Of a stretch of 64,000 bases of DNA, positions 38,309 through 50,699 are shown piece by piece. The notes beneath the pieces are model-generated. The model searched no databases. It was not told the DNA's origin and saw nothing but the letters and a program-made list of their open reading frames with translations. Source of the stretch: Gordionus sp. m RMFG-2023 (taxonomy: Eukaryota; Nematomorpha; Gordioida; Chordodea; Parachordodidae); assembly GCF_954871325.1 (NCBI RefSeq), contig NC_088778.1, forward strand, positions 6,481,743-6,545,742. Reading direction: 5' to 3'. The translations under genes and the position numbers were made by a program. Numbering within the stretch: position 1 is the first letter of the stretch; each line of letters starts with the position of its first letter.

Positions 38309-40239
38309 ATAAATTCTTTCAGTAATTAATCTAAATATTATATTAGCAAGTTTCAACATAAAGTCATCGATAAATAATAAAATGACCAAGTCATAACAAT
38401 ATTAAAAATTCAAATCAAACTAAAAAAAGTTAAACCTCAAGGTGTCGTTTCCTGTTCTTACTTCAAGATATTTATATCAATGGTCTATGATATAAAAAAA
38501 CAAATAAAAATAAATATTATATTGTCATTGTTATAGAAGAGAAACCATAGATATTTACCAAAAATTAAAATAAAAGAATTAAGAATATAAAATTAATTTA
38601 TTAAAATATTAAGTTAACAAATAGAGAAAATTTTTAAAATTTACAGCATAAATATTGTAACAAAAAAATTATATAAAAAAAATCATAAATAAGAAATTGT
38701 AAATATGAATTATTATAAAGTTAAAAGTTTCTTAAAAGTAACATTTTCTATTACTATAATCTAAATTTAAACAAAGCAAATTCATATGGTCTACTTTTAT
38801 TAACGATTTACATAATAATAAGATAAAACATCCTACTAATTCGTAAAATTATCCTATGCAATTTATGACCCCAAAAAAATAACGAATTTTGATTTCTGTT
38901 ATAAATGCAAAAGTTTAAAATCAAATTTTTATTTTTCCTTATTAAGTTTTAAGTGCTTATAATGTTTCAATATTTGAACAAAAATAGATAATAAATAGCT
39001 TATATAACAATTTCCTCTTTCTTTTTTATTCTAATTCTAGAGGCCCCGTTTGGGGATATAGAACAATCAATTTGCTAATTCTAGAACACAAGGCCGAATT
39101 CACAGATCTTTAACTTCTTAATAATTTAACCCCTGATGGGATCAATTTGGCTCCCTGACATAAAGAAAGGCCATCTATGTGGGGTTACTCATGTGTTACC
39201 AGGTTTCCTTCAAAACTTTATGAGTAATAAATATTCCGAATTTTCATTCAGATTCATTATGTTTCTGAAATACATTTTCCCCACCTAGATAAGTGTTTCC
39301 TTATCATTTGTATTATTATTTGCTATTTAGATTAGTGTAATATTTCTTATGGTGAAACAACGGTAAGGATGAAGTCTTTTATTAAAAAAAAATATTTATC
39401 ATTCAAAACTATAATTAATGTTTAAAAAACAACATGCGCAATGAAATGAAATTGAAATTTATTAATTATGTATCATTTAAAGCTAATTTTAGAAGAAAAA
39501 GAGATTGTTTTGATTTCATTCGTCCTCGTGAGGGTTTGTATATTTCCCAAAAAACAGAATATCATTGGTTGGCCAATAAACACACATATAAAAGAAGGGT
39601 TTTATCCCCAAAAAGAAGTCCATAGGTTTACTAGGAATTCCTAACTTTATTATTCGGGTGTCATTATGTCCTTCATTCCTAATATTGTCATTTAGCAACC
39701 TTGTTTATTTTTGGTTGAAATAAATAAATATTAACATAATTTTAGGCATTTATATATGAATTAACTAATTTTTTTAATCACATACCGATATTGGTCTTTG
39801 CGTCTATTAACATTTTTATTACTAATTTTATCTGCAAGGTATATGGAGGAACTTAGATAGATGTCATCTAAAACATTGTCTTTGATGGATTTTAATGGGA
39901 TAGTAGATATGTGGAATCTTATTTGATGATGATATAAAGATATATTAGTTTTTTTTTTGATTAAATTTTAATTAATTATTAAAAAATATTAATCATTCGT
40001 AAACTATGCAACATTTAAAAAAAAATATGACAGATTTTAAGTTAATTCTTATCACTTAAATTTCAGAATCTAGAAGCCTATTACAAATCAATATAATAAA
40101 TTAGAGCATAATAGTAAAAATTTGAAGGAAAAAATTATTATTCACATTTTCTAAATAAAATTTTTTTAACTACAATAATTATAAACAAATAACGTTTCTA
40201 AAGCACGTTATAAAAGTGTGATAGTGCGTAAGATTACAA
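38309..40239. other. Intergenic, no gene recognised
   Basis: Mostly A/T-rich. 39000-39700 is a little more balanced in base composition and contains an open stretch at 39434-39625 (+), but it has no family resemblance or splice context that I can defend. Confidence 0.45.
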
Positions 40240-40765
40240 AATATTATGACCATGTGACAATCAATCAGGATTCAGATCGGTAAGAACAACAATATCTTCG
40301 TTGTGAGGTATGGAGGTTAATATAGATGGTTAAAGAGACCTAGTGAACCGAGAATAGAAGGGTATATTACACACCCACAAGACATATTAAGATGGTGTTT
40401 ACGCTGTTCAGATCAGAATAGAAGAAAAATTAAAATTTACCAGCGAGAATGGAATAATAACATATAAGAGCAATAATTAATTATAAAGTAGGATGATGCA
40501 CAAAAAGATGATGGTTATAGAGAATAAAATAAGGTTTTCAAACATGTGGTAAGAAGACCATCAGAAGAGTATATGATAATGCAAAGAAGTTGATGATAGA
40601 TAAAAAAACGAAAAATATAGAGATTAAATATGAAGGGATTAGGTAAGAATGCCATGAAAATGTTAAGACTTGATTCAGAAATGACACAAGTCAGAAGTGA
40701 ATGTAGAAGTAAAATCGGATTAATCTAAACTAATTGTTAAATAAACAATAAAGGCGCTGCAAGTT
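40240..40765 (+). pseudogene. Decayed LINE reverse transcriptase and tail
   Basis: Plus strand, shifting frames: NQSGFR then a R-T-T-I-F piece (the GFRxGRSTTDAIF motif of RTE-like reverse transcriptases), later NKIRFSN.. with EDHQKSI/RRPSEEY (the NRLRWFGHVxRRP tail), then KNAMKMLRLDSEMTQVRSEC. Internal parts of the polymerase are deleted. Ends at AATAAAGGCGCTGC near 40760. Confidence 0.5.
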
Positions 40766-40836
40766 AACGGGGAATGGAGGGTAGTACAAATTAGGCTCCA
40801 TATATCTTTAAAATATTTAGCTTGGAGGGGGGGGGG

Positions 40837-43800
40837 TTATAATATATTGGATTGGGGTGAAGTAATTTTCTGGAGTCCTCCCCCCAAAAAACATTTTCTC
40901 ACATAAATGTGGATAAATAAATTAAAAATGTAAAAGTTATGAGGTAGAAAAAACTTGTCATGAATGATGGATTTTATAGATGTTCTAAGATGCGACTGTA
41001 GCCTCGTAGGAAAAGTTATGTTCATATATTTTTGACCTAGGCCTGGCCTTTTTGTCTGAGTAATATGATGATTGTTTATAATGTCTTTCAGTAATGTTAT
41101 TTTGCCAGCTAATTTGCTTTCGATTTTGCTGATAGATGTCTTATAACCTGGCATTATAAAGAAGAGAGAAATATTATATTTCTTGTAGTAAAAATTCGTT
41201 AGGTCCTGACTTAATTTATTGTGCAGTATTTCTTGGAAGTCGGTTTCATCATAGTCCGACATTAATTTTCGCTTAATAGACGACATATCGTCGACATAGT
41301 CGGAAGTATTTATTTTATCATCTAAAATAGGGTGAGGTAGGGAATTGTTGTAAGCGGGATCAGTGACTATCAAATTGGTCAAATGTTTTTCTAAAGCCAA
41401 AAACGATGTATTACTACTATCCACGGGATAATCCCCCTCTATGGAGTCATCATAATAATATATCCCATCAGCTTCCTCATCATATTCGTCATCATTATCA
41501 TATTGGATATCTCGTTTTACTTTAAGAGTTTTCAGTATTTCATGTGATATATTTTTATTCATTCTTATTGGAGGTGGATGTTTTGTAACGATAACTTTTT
41601 TTATCCTGGGAAAAATCTCTAGCACAGCCAATTTGAGAGGACTATAATAACTTTGGCGAGCCATTGAGATCCTTTTGGTCATACTAATGCTCTTTTTTAG
41701 GTAATCAGAATATTTTATTTGAATCTTTCCTCTGGAAACATTAGGGTTTAGATAGTGAAATGGAATGTTAACTTTTTTTTCCATCCTATTAGTCATATTG
41801 TTGTGTAAATTAATTTTAAAAAAAAATATTTTAAAAAAATATATTATGTTAAAAAATTACTTGCTTTCCCACAATAGTTCTATATGAAAGCCGGCACCAA
41901 TCGTTAGCATAGAAGAGGAGTTATAATGTAGTTTTTTGCAAATAGCATCCCTAGGAATGACATTTTTGATTTTTCCATTTGAGACATTCTTGAAAAGACC
42001 ATTGAAATTTTCATATGTATCATTATTTGCCTTATCAAATTGATTTGATGTGTTACCGCAACGCACTTTCACTACATTCAGGGCATATTCCCTTTTGGCC
42101 CTATCCTTATATTGGTCACTTACATTTCCCCGTTCTTCGGAAATGGCCAAAATCTGTGACAATTTTAATCTCAATATTTTTCGTATTATTTTTGAATGTG
42201 GTTGAATATTTTTCAATACTCGTCGTGATTCATTTCTACTACTGGTATCATTATAATTATTTTTCGCAGAGCTTGAGGGTTTAACTCGTTCATCACCTCC
42301 TTGTTTCAACATAGTAGAGAGTAATAATTTGACCGCGTAAGTTGAAAATAGGTAATTTTCTTTATCCTTTGTTGGGTAAGAATTGAAGGCAGATGTGATA
42401 TAATAATCGCCCAGACCTATCTCTTAAAATTTGGGGTTTGGAAATAATAAAGATAATGACAGGATAGTTAAATATTATTTATATAATATTGTATGTAAAG
42501 ATTCAACCTGACACTCTTATTTTTTAGAAATATTTTATATAATATAGAAAAGATATGTCACCCTTCCACTTGGGTCTTAAGTTAAACAATGATAAATAAG
42601 AGATCTGCTCTATCCCTCCCCTCCAACCAGACACAGACATCTTTCTCACTACCTCGACTCAGGACCTCATATTTTTATGTTCACTAATTGTCAGGATTCT
42701 TTTAAAAGATCTCATACATTGAGGGCCAGATTTTTTTATCTTATAAAAAAATATTTTTCTAACAAAGATCTCATTTATATTTTATATGTTACCGGGTTTT
42801 ACCCATTTACAATTTCTTGCAGCTTTCAAAAATAATACAAATATTTTTTCGAGTGTTTCACTAATCTTGATCTGTCCGATAATTCTTAGATGATCTCGCT
42901 TTTGCCTAATAAGATGCTTAAGATCTTAAACCACTATCTTACACCGCTCTCGAGAGCTTTCTCTTGCCTTATCTTTTTCATTAAAGATTTTTGATTTAAT
43001 CAAGTTACCTGACGTCTCCTCGATATTGTCATCACATTGTATTCAGTTGGGACCCTTTTAAATGATCAATTTCCTTCTATACCAAAAAATTTTAGTTGGT
43101 TTCTTTAGCAAAAAAAAACTTCCACCAATTGTCCATAACCATTGACTAAAATGATACCAGAACACCCTTGTTAAAATTATTGCCAAGTATCTACCTTAAT
43201 AAAGAGAGTTCCCAAACCTTTTTGTGCCCTTATCCCTACCCCCCCCCCCCTATTGATAGTAAAAGGCCACTCTTACCAGTGGGGAAGAGGATTTATGAAA
43301 AATGGGAGAATTTAATATCATAACTAAGAGATAGAAAGATCGATGAACACCACAAGGTGTTATATTAAAGAAATCTCAAAATTTTTTGGACAAAATTTAT
43401 CTCATTTAAATCCAAATCTTTGGATACAATTATGCTAAAATCCTGATTCAACGAACCATCTGTGTATATAACAAAATAATAATAACCTCCTTTTATATAA
43501 AATTTAATGGTGGAAAAATCTCTTTGATTTAAAAAAAACACACACACCCAAGAGGAAAACTGGTAATAGAGAATTTTGTTATTTTTTTCCTCAAAATTTT
43601 GTGAATCTAAGATTTGCATCAAGAAGCGTGTTAGGCGTCACATTTACTATAAACAGCTCTTTAAAATAATTTATAATATATCGGTATTAAAAATAAAAAT
43701 AAGCAAATCAACAAGATATAGAAGGAATAGGATCGATATCCGATCCACCCAAAGAGAAACATAGCATCTTTAATATATATATCTAAGACCTGCCGGACCG

Positions 43801-44802
43801 GGCCGTATTTTAATTTTTTTTAAATATACCAGGGCTGGGCCTAAAAATATAAAACCTGGGCCCGGTAGGGCAGAAAAAATTCGGACCGGGCCGTGCAAAT
43901 GCTATCACTTCCGGTCTCTGATACATATTAACCAATATAGTTTTATAAAAAAAATGGAATTGGTTTAGATTTAAGATGGATGTTTGGTTGATTTACTTTT
44001 TGTATAATTATTTTAAACAGATCGTAATTAGTAGAATCTAACAAAAAATATTACAAATTAAACGAATTTTTTATTTTGTCCACTAAAAACGGCTATAGTA
44101 ATATTTTAGCTAAAAAATTGATCATAGATGGTAGAAGGGTTTGGACAGAAATCTCGCGGCTTGCTTCAATTAATATTGCACAAGTCTTAATCTATTTTAA
44201 CAACACTAGATGGATTAGATAAAAACTTTTATATTGAATGTTGAAGGAAGGTTAAGCCAATTTAATATATTTTCTATACCATAGATTAGTGTTGTTAAAA
44301 GATTCGATCTAAGCCTATTTTAAAAAACGTAGAATTCTATTTTAAAGTAAAATTACTCATGTTTTTTGGAAGTTGTAGTCCCACCTCCGTTTTTATATAA
44401 TATTGTTTTATTTTATTTTATATTTGATATATTAATTTTAATATTAATTTTATTTCTATATATATTTTTAATTTAAAAATAAATGACACTAGTATTAAGT
44501 ATGATTAGAATAAAAATATAATATTATCAAAAAAAAAAATTCAATATTTTAGCCAGAAAAATAATCCCTAAGCCTCGAGATTTCAACGATATATGGTAAG
44601 TGCCATCTATGAACTAAATTTTCAGGCTTGCGTAATTTTTTTCTGAATAAAATATTGAATTAATCGTTTTTAAAAATCTGCTCAAAATCGAGCCGTTTTT
44701 AACAACACTGCCATAAATATATCAATTCAATTTATTTTTTTTACCTGAAAGGGTGATAAGGAAATTCCAAGCTAAAATAACCGCTACTAGTGTAAGCTTC
44801 AT
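40837..44802 (-). CDS. Secreted, heavily N-glycosylated protein of unknown family
   Basis: Not recognised. Three exons: 44802-44745, 42422-41861 and 41785-40837, joined through GT..AG introns (phases 1 and 2; the second intron is only 75 bp) to 522 residues. Exon 1 is a signal peptide (MKLTLVAVILAWNFLITLS), so the product enters the secretory pathway. The mature part starts EIGLGDYYITSAFNSYP. It carries about a dozen N-X-S/T sequons, few cysteines and several basic doublets. A furin-like LKVKRD site is followed by an acidic, tyrosine-rich stretch (QYDNDDEYDEEADGIYYYDD) of the kind that can be tyrosine-sulfated, and a second SIKRK site follows. This resembles a processed proprotein, but no cystine-knot or other fold is visible. 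The last 30 residues or so may be read-through past an unseen donor, for example GTGAGA near 40900, so the 3' end is uncertain. Confidence 0.62.
43783..43920. mobile_element. GC-rich hAT-type MITE, short copy
   Basis: 138 bp from CTAAGACCTGCCGGACC to CCGGTCTCTG. Flanks ATATATAT and ATACATAT are an 8-bp duplication with one mismatch. Interior has GGGCCGTATTTT and CCTGGGCCCGG. It lies in intron 1 of the secreted-protein gene. Confidence 0.6.
44040..44215. repeat. Truncated copy of the TAGTGTTGTTAAA MITE
   Basis: Right part only: family core with GGTTTGGACAGAAATCTCGC and the end TTTTAACAACACTA. Left terminus missing. Placed 70 bp before a complete copy. Confidence 0.5.
44287..44710. mobile_element. 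hAT-type MITE, TAGTGTTGTTAAA family, long copy
   Basis: 424 bp from TAGTGTTGTTAAAAGATTCG to GAGCCGTTTTTAACAACACTG. Flanks CCATAGAT and CCATAAAT are an 8-bp duplication with one mismatch. About twice the length of the 4928-5145 copy owing to an AT-rich centre. It ends only 34 bp from the signal-peptide exon of the secreted-protein gene. Confidence 0.8.
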
Positions 44803-44829
44803 TGGTGGAGATTAGACGCACCTTTTTTT

Positions 44830-47800
44830 TTAAAAAAAATTTAAATTATTAGTTGCGATTTATATATATAAAAAAAAATTTAAAACAAAAATAAAGGATA
44901 TGAAAATAAAAAATTTTATTAACATAAAAAATTTAAAGTGAAATAACACTAATTTTTTGTTATTATTCTAAAGAGGGTAGTATTGGGGTAAAGGTACTAA
45001 CAGAGAAGTCTTAGACTATATAGTTCAAAGGGTTATTCAAAAAATAAATATATATATTTTATCAATAACAATTCTGTAATATTTTTTTTAAAAATCATAT
45101 TTTTTTGTTAACTATTGCCTTTTTTTAATGTAATAAATTTTATTTAACACTATATTTTATAGACTATATCTAGTATAATGTTTATCAAAATAACAAGGTC
45201 ATGCAGACTTGATTGGTACAATTAATTATTAAAGGAGAGACAAAATATAAATAAGATATAATTTTTTATCAAAATAATATAGGTAGTACAGACATAATAG
45301 CTGATATGGTAAATTATATATTTTTATTCTAAAAAAAAAGGGATAAAATATAAATAAAAATTTGTTTTTACAGGATATTTTTAAATTGAAAATTTTTGCC
45401 AGAAATGGGAAGTAAAAACCTACAGAAAAGGCTAATATTTTGGAAAAAGTTATGCGAAAAAGGAACTGGATGATGAACTTATAACTACCTTGATTATCGA
45501 CAAAGGAATTGCTGTAATAACGAACAAGATGATAAATAGAGGGGTGATAAAGCATTTTATTATATAGTATTCTCCGACTTACCCTACATTAATATTGGAA
45601 CGATGGGCTTCCTTGCTACCAGTCCAGTTAAACAAATATTCAATTTATAGAACTCTGCTTTTGACTTAACAATGACATATAATTTAGTCATCTACATTTG
45701 CCCTAATTTGAATTTCCTTAAGTTCCAATATATTGCTTTCGATATCTTTTTTTTTGAAATATTTTAACTATGTTTTGCAGGGATAAAGTTTCAAATGATT
45801 TGGTGGAAAATTTTAAAATGGTAGATATATATAACGCCAAGGAAAGTTTGAAATCGATAATAATCCATAGAATAAAATAGTATGGATTTTATTTCTGTTG
45901 TAAATATGATAAATATATGTAAATTGGAATATATATGCGATAAGAGACAGGAATAATGATTATAAAATATAAATTAATAGTCATAAAATAGTAATATTTA
46001 GCATCTGAACCTTTTTTAGCTTTGGGGAAGGGGTGGAATTCCCCTCCCCCCCCGCACTCTGCTGCATATGCTTCTGGACTAAATACATATAAAAATTATT
46101 AGATTACTATAAATTATAATTCACTATATAACATGATCTTGCTTATTAATCTTGAATAATTATCAAAATTTGGCTCTTCCGGTCGATAGAGATATTAACC
46201 TTAACTTGATCTAGTCAAAAATAAATATTAATAAAATATGATTGACATTTTTTGAACCAAAACCAACCTAAATCACGACTAATCAGCTATTAACTGAACC
46301 TGGAATATAATTCCTTGAATCCGTAGCTGTCTGGTTTAGACTCTAGAATGCATGTAACTGGAAGTTGAAGGAGTTGGAAACTAGCTTATCCAGGTGAGTC
46401 TAGAAAAATGCAAATTACTACCAACTGTTGTCAAATATCAGAACCTAAATTAAAAAAAAAATTTTAAAAATAAAAAAAAAATTATTATTTTAAAATAATT
46501 ATGTTTATTTTTTTTATAGCTTGTATTTCGCATTTCCGTTTTTATATTTTATTTTTTTAAATAATCATAATGTAATGAAAAAAATGAATAGGGGGGACCG
46601 GGGTGAAATTGACGGGCGTAACATAGTTAACGCCTATAAAATTTTGGCCCTTGAACATATGTTGCCCTTATTGGTGTGATGATGAACTTTCATATATAAT
46701 TTCTTACCTATGTTCAACTTTTGGGAGGTTTCGTGTATTTTGTAATAAAACCATTTTATAGGTTATGACCTAAATATATTTTAGTAAAACCTTAAAATTT
46801 CAAAGCTTACTTGCCTTTATAAAAATTATTATAAAACGTGTCCAAAATCTTCCATTAAATTTTTTTTTTAAAGTTATGTTAATTTTGAAATCTCTAATTA
46901 CTACCTAATAATTTTAATACTTATTATTTAATTTAAATACCTATTTCGAAACTCTCCATTTCCTATTATAATTTGAAAAATATAGAAGATATTTATTGCT
47001 TACTTTTTATTTTTGTAAAAAATTTTATTTATCAACTTTAAAAGCTAAAATTTAAAATTATTTTTATATATTTTTTTAAAAAAATTTAAGGTCCGGGCCC
47101 TGATTTTTCTTGAAAATCTGTTTTCAGTCCATTCCGGCCTGGGTTTTATATTTTCAGGGTCAGCTCGGATTTTTTTTAAAAATAAAATATTTAGGCCTGG
47201 CCCCGATTTTATATTTATTTCTAATTTTTAGAGCTAATAATGACAAAATATTTGGTTTAAAAATAACAGCCCGGTCCGGTTACCTAAAAAAAGGCCCGAC
47301 CCGGGTATTTATAAATAAAACAAATTTTAGGCCCAACGGCCCAGCTCAGAGATAAATATATTGGTATAAAAAATATACAATTAGTTTGCAAAGGTGTAGA
47401 ATAATTGAAATGTATGATGCGCCTAAAATGGGCACACTCATACACAGCTAACAATTTTGAATTAAATTTAGTAAATCTAAATGACAGAAATTAAATAAAA
47501 CTAAGCAACAACGATATCAATCTGTGCATTAAAATAAAAGCACAAAGGCTCATAAATTTAAATGCAATTTAAATGATGATTTCTAAAATCAATTCAATTA
47601 TTGGAATTAAAGCATAATAAAATAGAATAATCACATTTAGATTCAACCTGAAATACTCATGTCATGATCAAAAAATAAATGATATTATACTTTCTCTTTT
47701 GTATTTCTTTATCAACATTGAGCTCAATAACAACAATAGTTATTAATTAAATATTTAATCATTTATTTTCTAATTTTTTTGTAAGATATTGGTAATGATA

Positions 47801-47995
47801 TAACCAATAAAGTGACGGGTTTTATCGCTGTTAGTATTTTGATATTCATTTTATTTTTATCGGGTTAGAGGTTAAGCCTAATGGTCACAGGGTTATTCCA
47901 CACACAATAGATTCCTTAATTCAAAAGAAGTAATCAAAATAGCTACAAACAATATGAAATCAAAATTTATAATAATAAAGGAATTTTTTTTTTTT
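44830..47995. other. Intergenic with coding-like island and repeat ends
   Basis: Contains a possible plus-strand terminal exon at 45781-45880 (see findings), a C/G-run near 46030-46060, a single GGGGACCGGGGTGAAATTG end of the GGGGAGAC family at about 46593, and a GC-rich repeat at 47087-47352. No complete gene recognised. Confidence 0.45.
47087..47352. repeat. GC-rich repeat, rearranged copy
   Basis: Successive GGTCCGGGCCCTG, GGCCTGGCCCCG, GCCCGGTCCGG, GGCCCGACCCGGG and GGCCCAACGGCCCAG blocks separated by AT stretches, with the family core ATAATGACAAAATATTTGG. Ends poorly defined. The open stretch 47110-47355 inside it is not a gene. Confidence 0.5.
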
Positions 47996-47999
47996 CTTT

Positions 48000-49871
48000 T
48001 TAGCTTTCACCTTTTCAGGTTGTAAGCTCCTTCAATATCTCTCCACTTTATATTATTCGTACTATCTCTTTTATCCAATTTATACTTATTCAAATTGACT
48101 CAGTTTTGGCCTTCCTTTTTTACGTTTACTCATCACTTTCAAACTCCTTATTTCCTATATATTCATAGGCCTTCTCATTGTGTGCCCATACCACCTAAGT
48201 CTGTTTACCATTATCTTAGTCTTAATGGGCACTTCACTTCCTTTAAACTTCCAAATATTCTTGTACTTCGCACCTTATCATTTCTTGTTACCCCAGCAAT
48301 CATCCTCAACATTCTCATCTCCATAGTTTGTAGACTTCTCTCGTCTAATTCTTTTGTTGACCATGTTTCTGAACTATATAAAATAGTTGTTTTTACTATG
48401 AAAATGTAAATTTTTCTCTTCAATTTGTCTGGGATTCTTTTGTCAAGGAGCACTCCAGATAAAGATCTCCACTTTAAGCACCCTTGATTAATTTTACTCT
48501 TTATCTCTTTCTCTATTAGGCCGTTTGTTTGTATAGTAGAGCCCAAATTTTTGCAGCTTTCAATTGCCGATATCTGCCATTCATTTATATCAATGCTCTC
48601 TGCTTCATCTCCTCCTATCACCATATACTTCATCTTTTCTCTATTTACTTTTAGTCCGTGCTTTTCTAGGATATTTATCCAACTCACTAACTTTCTTTCA
48701 TTTCATGCTTGGATTCGGCAAGTATAACAATATCATCTGCAAATATCATATTCCACAGGACTGTTTGCGGTATAGACTGTAATAATACATCTATTACTGT
48801 TATGAAGAGTAGTGGGCTGAGAGCCGACTCTTGATGGCCCTCGACTATTGTGAAGCCTGATGAAGTACCAGTTGTGCTACGGACTATTGTTGTATGAATC
48901 ATATACATATCCTGTATTATTCTTATATATTTTTCGGGAACCTTTTTGTGGCGTAGGGCCCACCAGATAAGTTTTCTTGGGATTCTATCGAAGGCCTTTT
49001 CTAGATCGAGAAAAACCGTGTGTAGCTTTTTGTTCTTTTCCCTGTATTTTTCGCTCATTTGCCTAATTGCGTGGATTGCATCAGTTGTAGATCTTCCAGG
49101 CATAAAGCCAAACTGAGTCTCTCCTATTTCGATTATGTATCTTAACCTTTTTTTCTATAATTTTTTCTTAGAGTTTAAGACAGTGTGACATTAGATTTGT
49201 GCCCCTGTAATTTTGACAATTGTTTGGATCCCCTTTATTTTTGAAGATAGGAACTAGGTAGCTTTGCTTCCATTTTTGAGGAATCTCTTCTTTTCCCAGT
49301 ATTTTATTGTACAGATTTGTGAGAAAAGGCATTCCATCATCTCCTAGAGCTTTAAGGCTTTCTATTTTAATATCATCTGGACCCCTAGCTTTTATGTTTT
49401 TCAAATGCTTGAGGCATGTGATTATTTCTTGTTCTGTTATTGGCTGTATAAGGTTTTGACATGGGGAGTGTTCATCTAGATGTAGTATGTGGGGATTAAA
49501 ATTGAGAAGCTCCTGAAATCTATCTATTCATTATTTCTTTTTCCTTTATAATCAATTTCCCATCTTTATTTTTGATTACTTTCGGAGCTCCGTTTATATT
49601 CCTAGATTCTCGCTGTTTGGCTAATTTATATATTTCATTTTGCCTCTTTTTCGTATGTAGTATATATGTCATCGTATGCCATTGCTTTGGTCCTAGCTAC
49701 CGCCTTTGTAGCTATTCTCTTGGATATTTTGTATTTTGTCCTCTCATCTGGGTTTTTGGATTTGTACCATATTTTATATAGGGCTTTTTTCTCCTGTATA
49801 GTGGCTTATACTTCTTCATTCCACCACCATAGTTCTTTGTATGATTTGTTGCCTTCAAAAATATTTTCCAT
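48000..49871 (-). mobile_element. RTE-like LINE, 5'-truncated
   Basis: Minus-strand order from 49871: a linker (GNKSYKELWWWNEEV, then KSKNPDERTKYKISKRIATK) typical of the region before reverse transcriptase; 49404-49168 with ARGPDDIKIESLKALGDDG and IPQKWKQSYLVPIFKNKGD; 49103-48687 with MPGRSTTDAIHAIRQM, VFLDLEKAFDRIPR, SALSPLLF and the catalytic FADDIVI; then 48687-48211 and the tail LRWYGHTMRRP..KKGRPK. The endonuclease is missing, so the copy is 5'-truncated as is usual for LINEs. Several frame breaks and stops make it inactive; the usual GVHQGSALSP motif reads GHQESALSP. The 3' end is an A-rich tail near 48000. Confidence 0.88.
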
Positions 49872-50507
49872 ATTTAAAAGGGGATTATATAATTTGGGAA
49901 AATATAGAATTTATTGTATTGAATGAAAAAAACAGTATTTCAGTGAATTTAAACAATCATTTTTTTGCAACACTGAAATTTATATTTAGAAGAAGAAAAT
50001 ATTCTTATCTTAGTTAGCAAATGTTTTAAATAAGCTAATGGCGGTATTAAAAACTATATATGTTCATGATGCTTGTTACTTCAAAAGAAAAACTTTTTTA
50101 GCTACGTTATTCTAGAAATAAATGTTAATTTTTCAAACCAGATATTTGAAAACAGTTATTTTTATCAAAAAAAAAATTTATTTTTTCCAAATATACAACT
50201 AGTTTTTATTTTTAAAAAAAATTGTTTTTCATTAAATTCATTTTTTAAGGAAAATATATTGTTTATTAATTTATAATTTTAGTCTATAAATAAGGAAAAT
50301 CAGGAATTTACATGAACAATTCTATAATGTAAATTTTTGAACTCATAATCACTAAGATGATTTCTTGATTATAATTTCAGTGATAACATTTTCACCAAAA
50401 TTCCAAAATAATTTAGATTATCAACTATTTATAGAATTTGGTCTATGCATGATATAATACAGGGTTTTGCATTCAAAAAAAAAGTCCCAGACAATGTCAT
50501 TCATAAA

Positions 50508-50695
50508 AGGAAAAAATCCGATTAAAAAAGGAAAAAGTCCGAATCCAATCAATGAAGGAAAATTTCGATTAAAAAGGAAAAGTGTCAATCAAAAGAAAAA
50601 GGTTCAGTCAAAAAAGGAAAAGTGTCAATATTAAAAGGAAAAGTCGCAACAGCTTAGGAAAAGTGTCAATTAAAAAAGGAAAAGCAATCCCATCT
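50508..50695 (+). repeat. Minisatellite of about 20-bp AAAAGGAAAAGTGTCAAT units
   Basis: About nine imperfect units of AAAAAGGAAAAGTGTCAATY. Their translation gives a repetitive Lys/Arg/Ser open frame (50582-50785) that is an effect of the repeat and not a recognised protein. Confidence 0.6.
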
Positions 50696-50699
50696 AAGA

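Noticed and set aside
39434-39625. Plus-strand Lys/Arg-rich open frame
   Set aside because: No family resemblance, no splice or promoter context; length is ordinary for chance.
43205-43262. TTCCCAAACCTTTTTGTGCCC resembling a hAT terminus, next to a C-run
   Set aside because: Only one end is seen, with no partner end or duplication.
43365-43622. Minus-strand open frame between exons 1 and 2 of the secreted-protein gene
   Set aside because: No acceptor reaches its frame; the upstream acceptor at about 43657 leads to stops. The exon 1 to exon 2 join works without it.
45229-45760. Chain of minus-strand coding-like pieces (DIESNILELKEIQIRAN, FYKLNICLTGLVARK, NSFVDNQ) with GT..AG between them
   Set aside because: The joins need a 44-bp intron and a 20-bp exon and match no family I know; too speculative to list as a gene.
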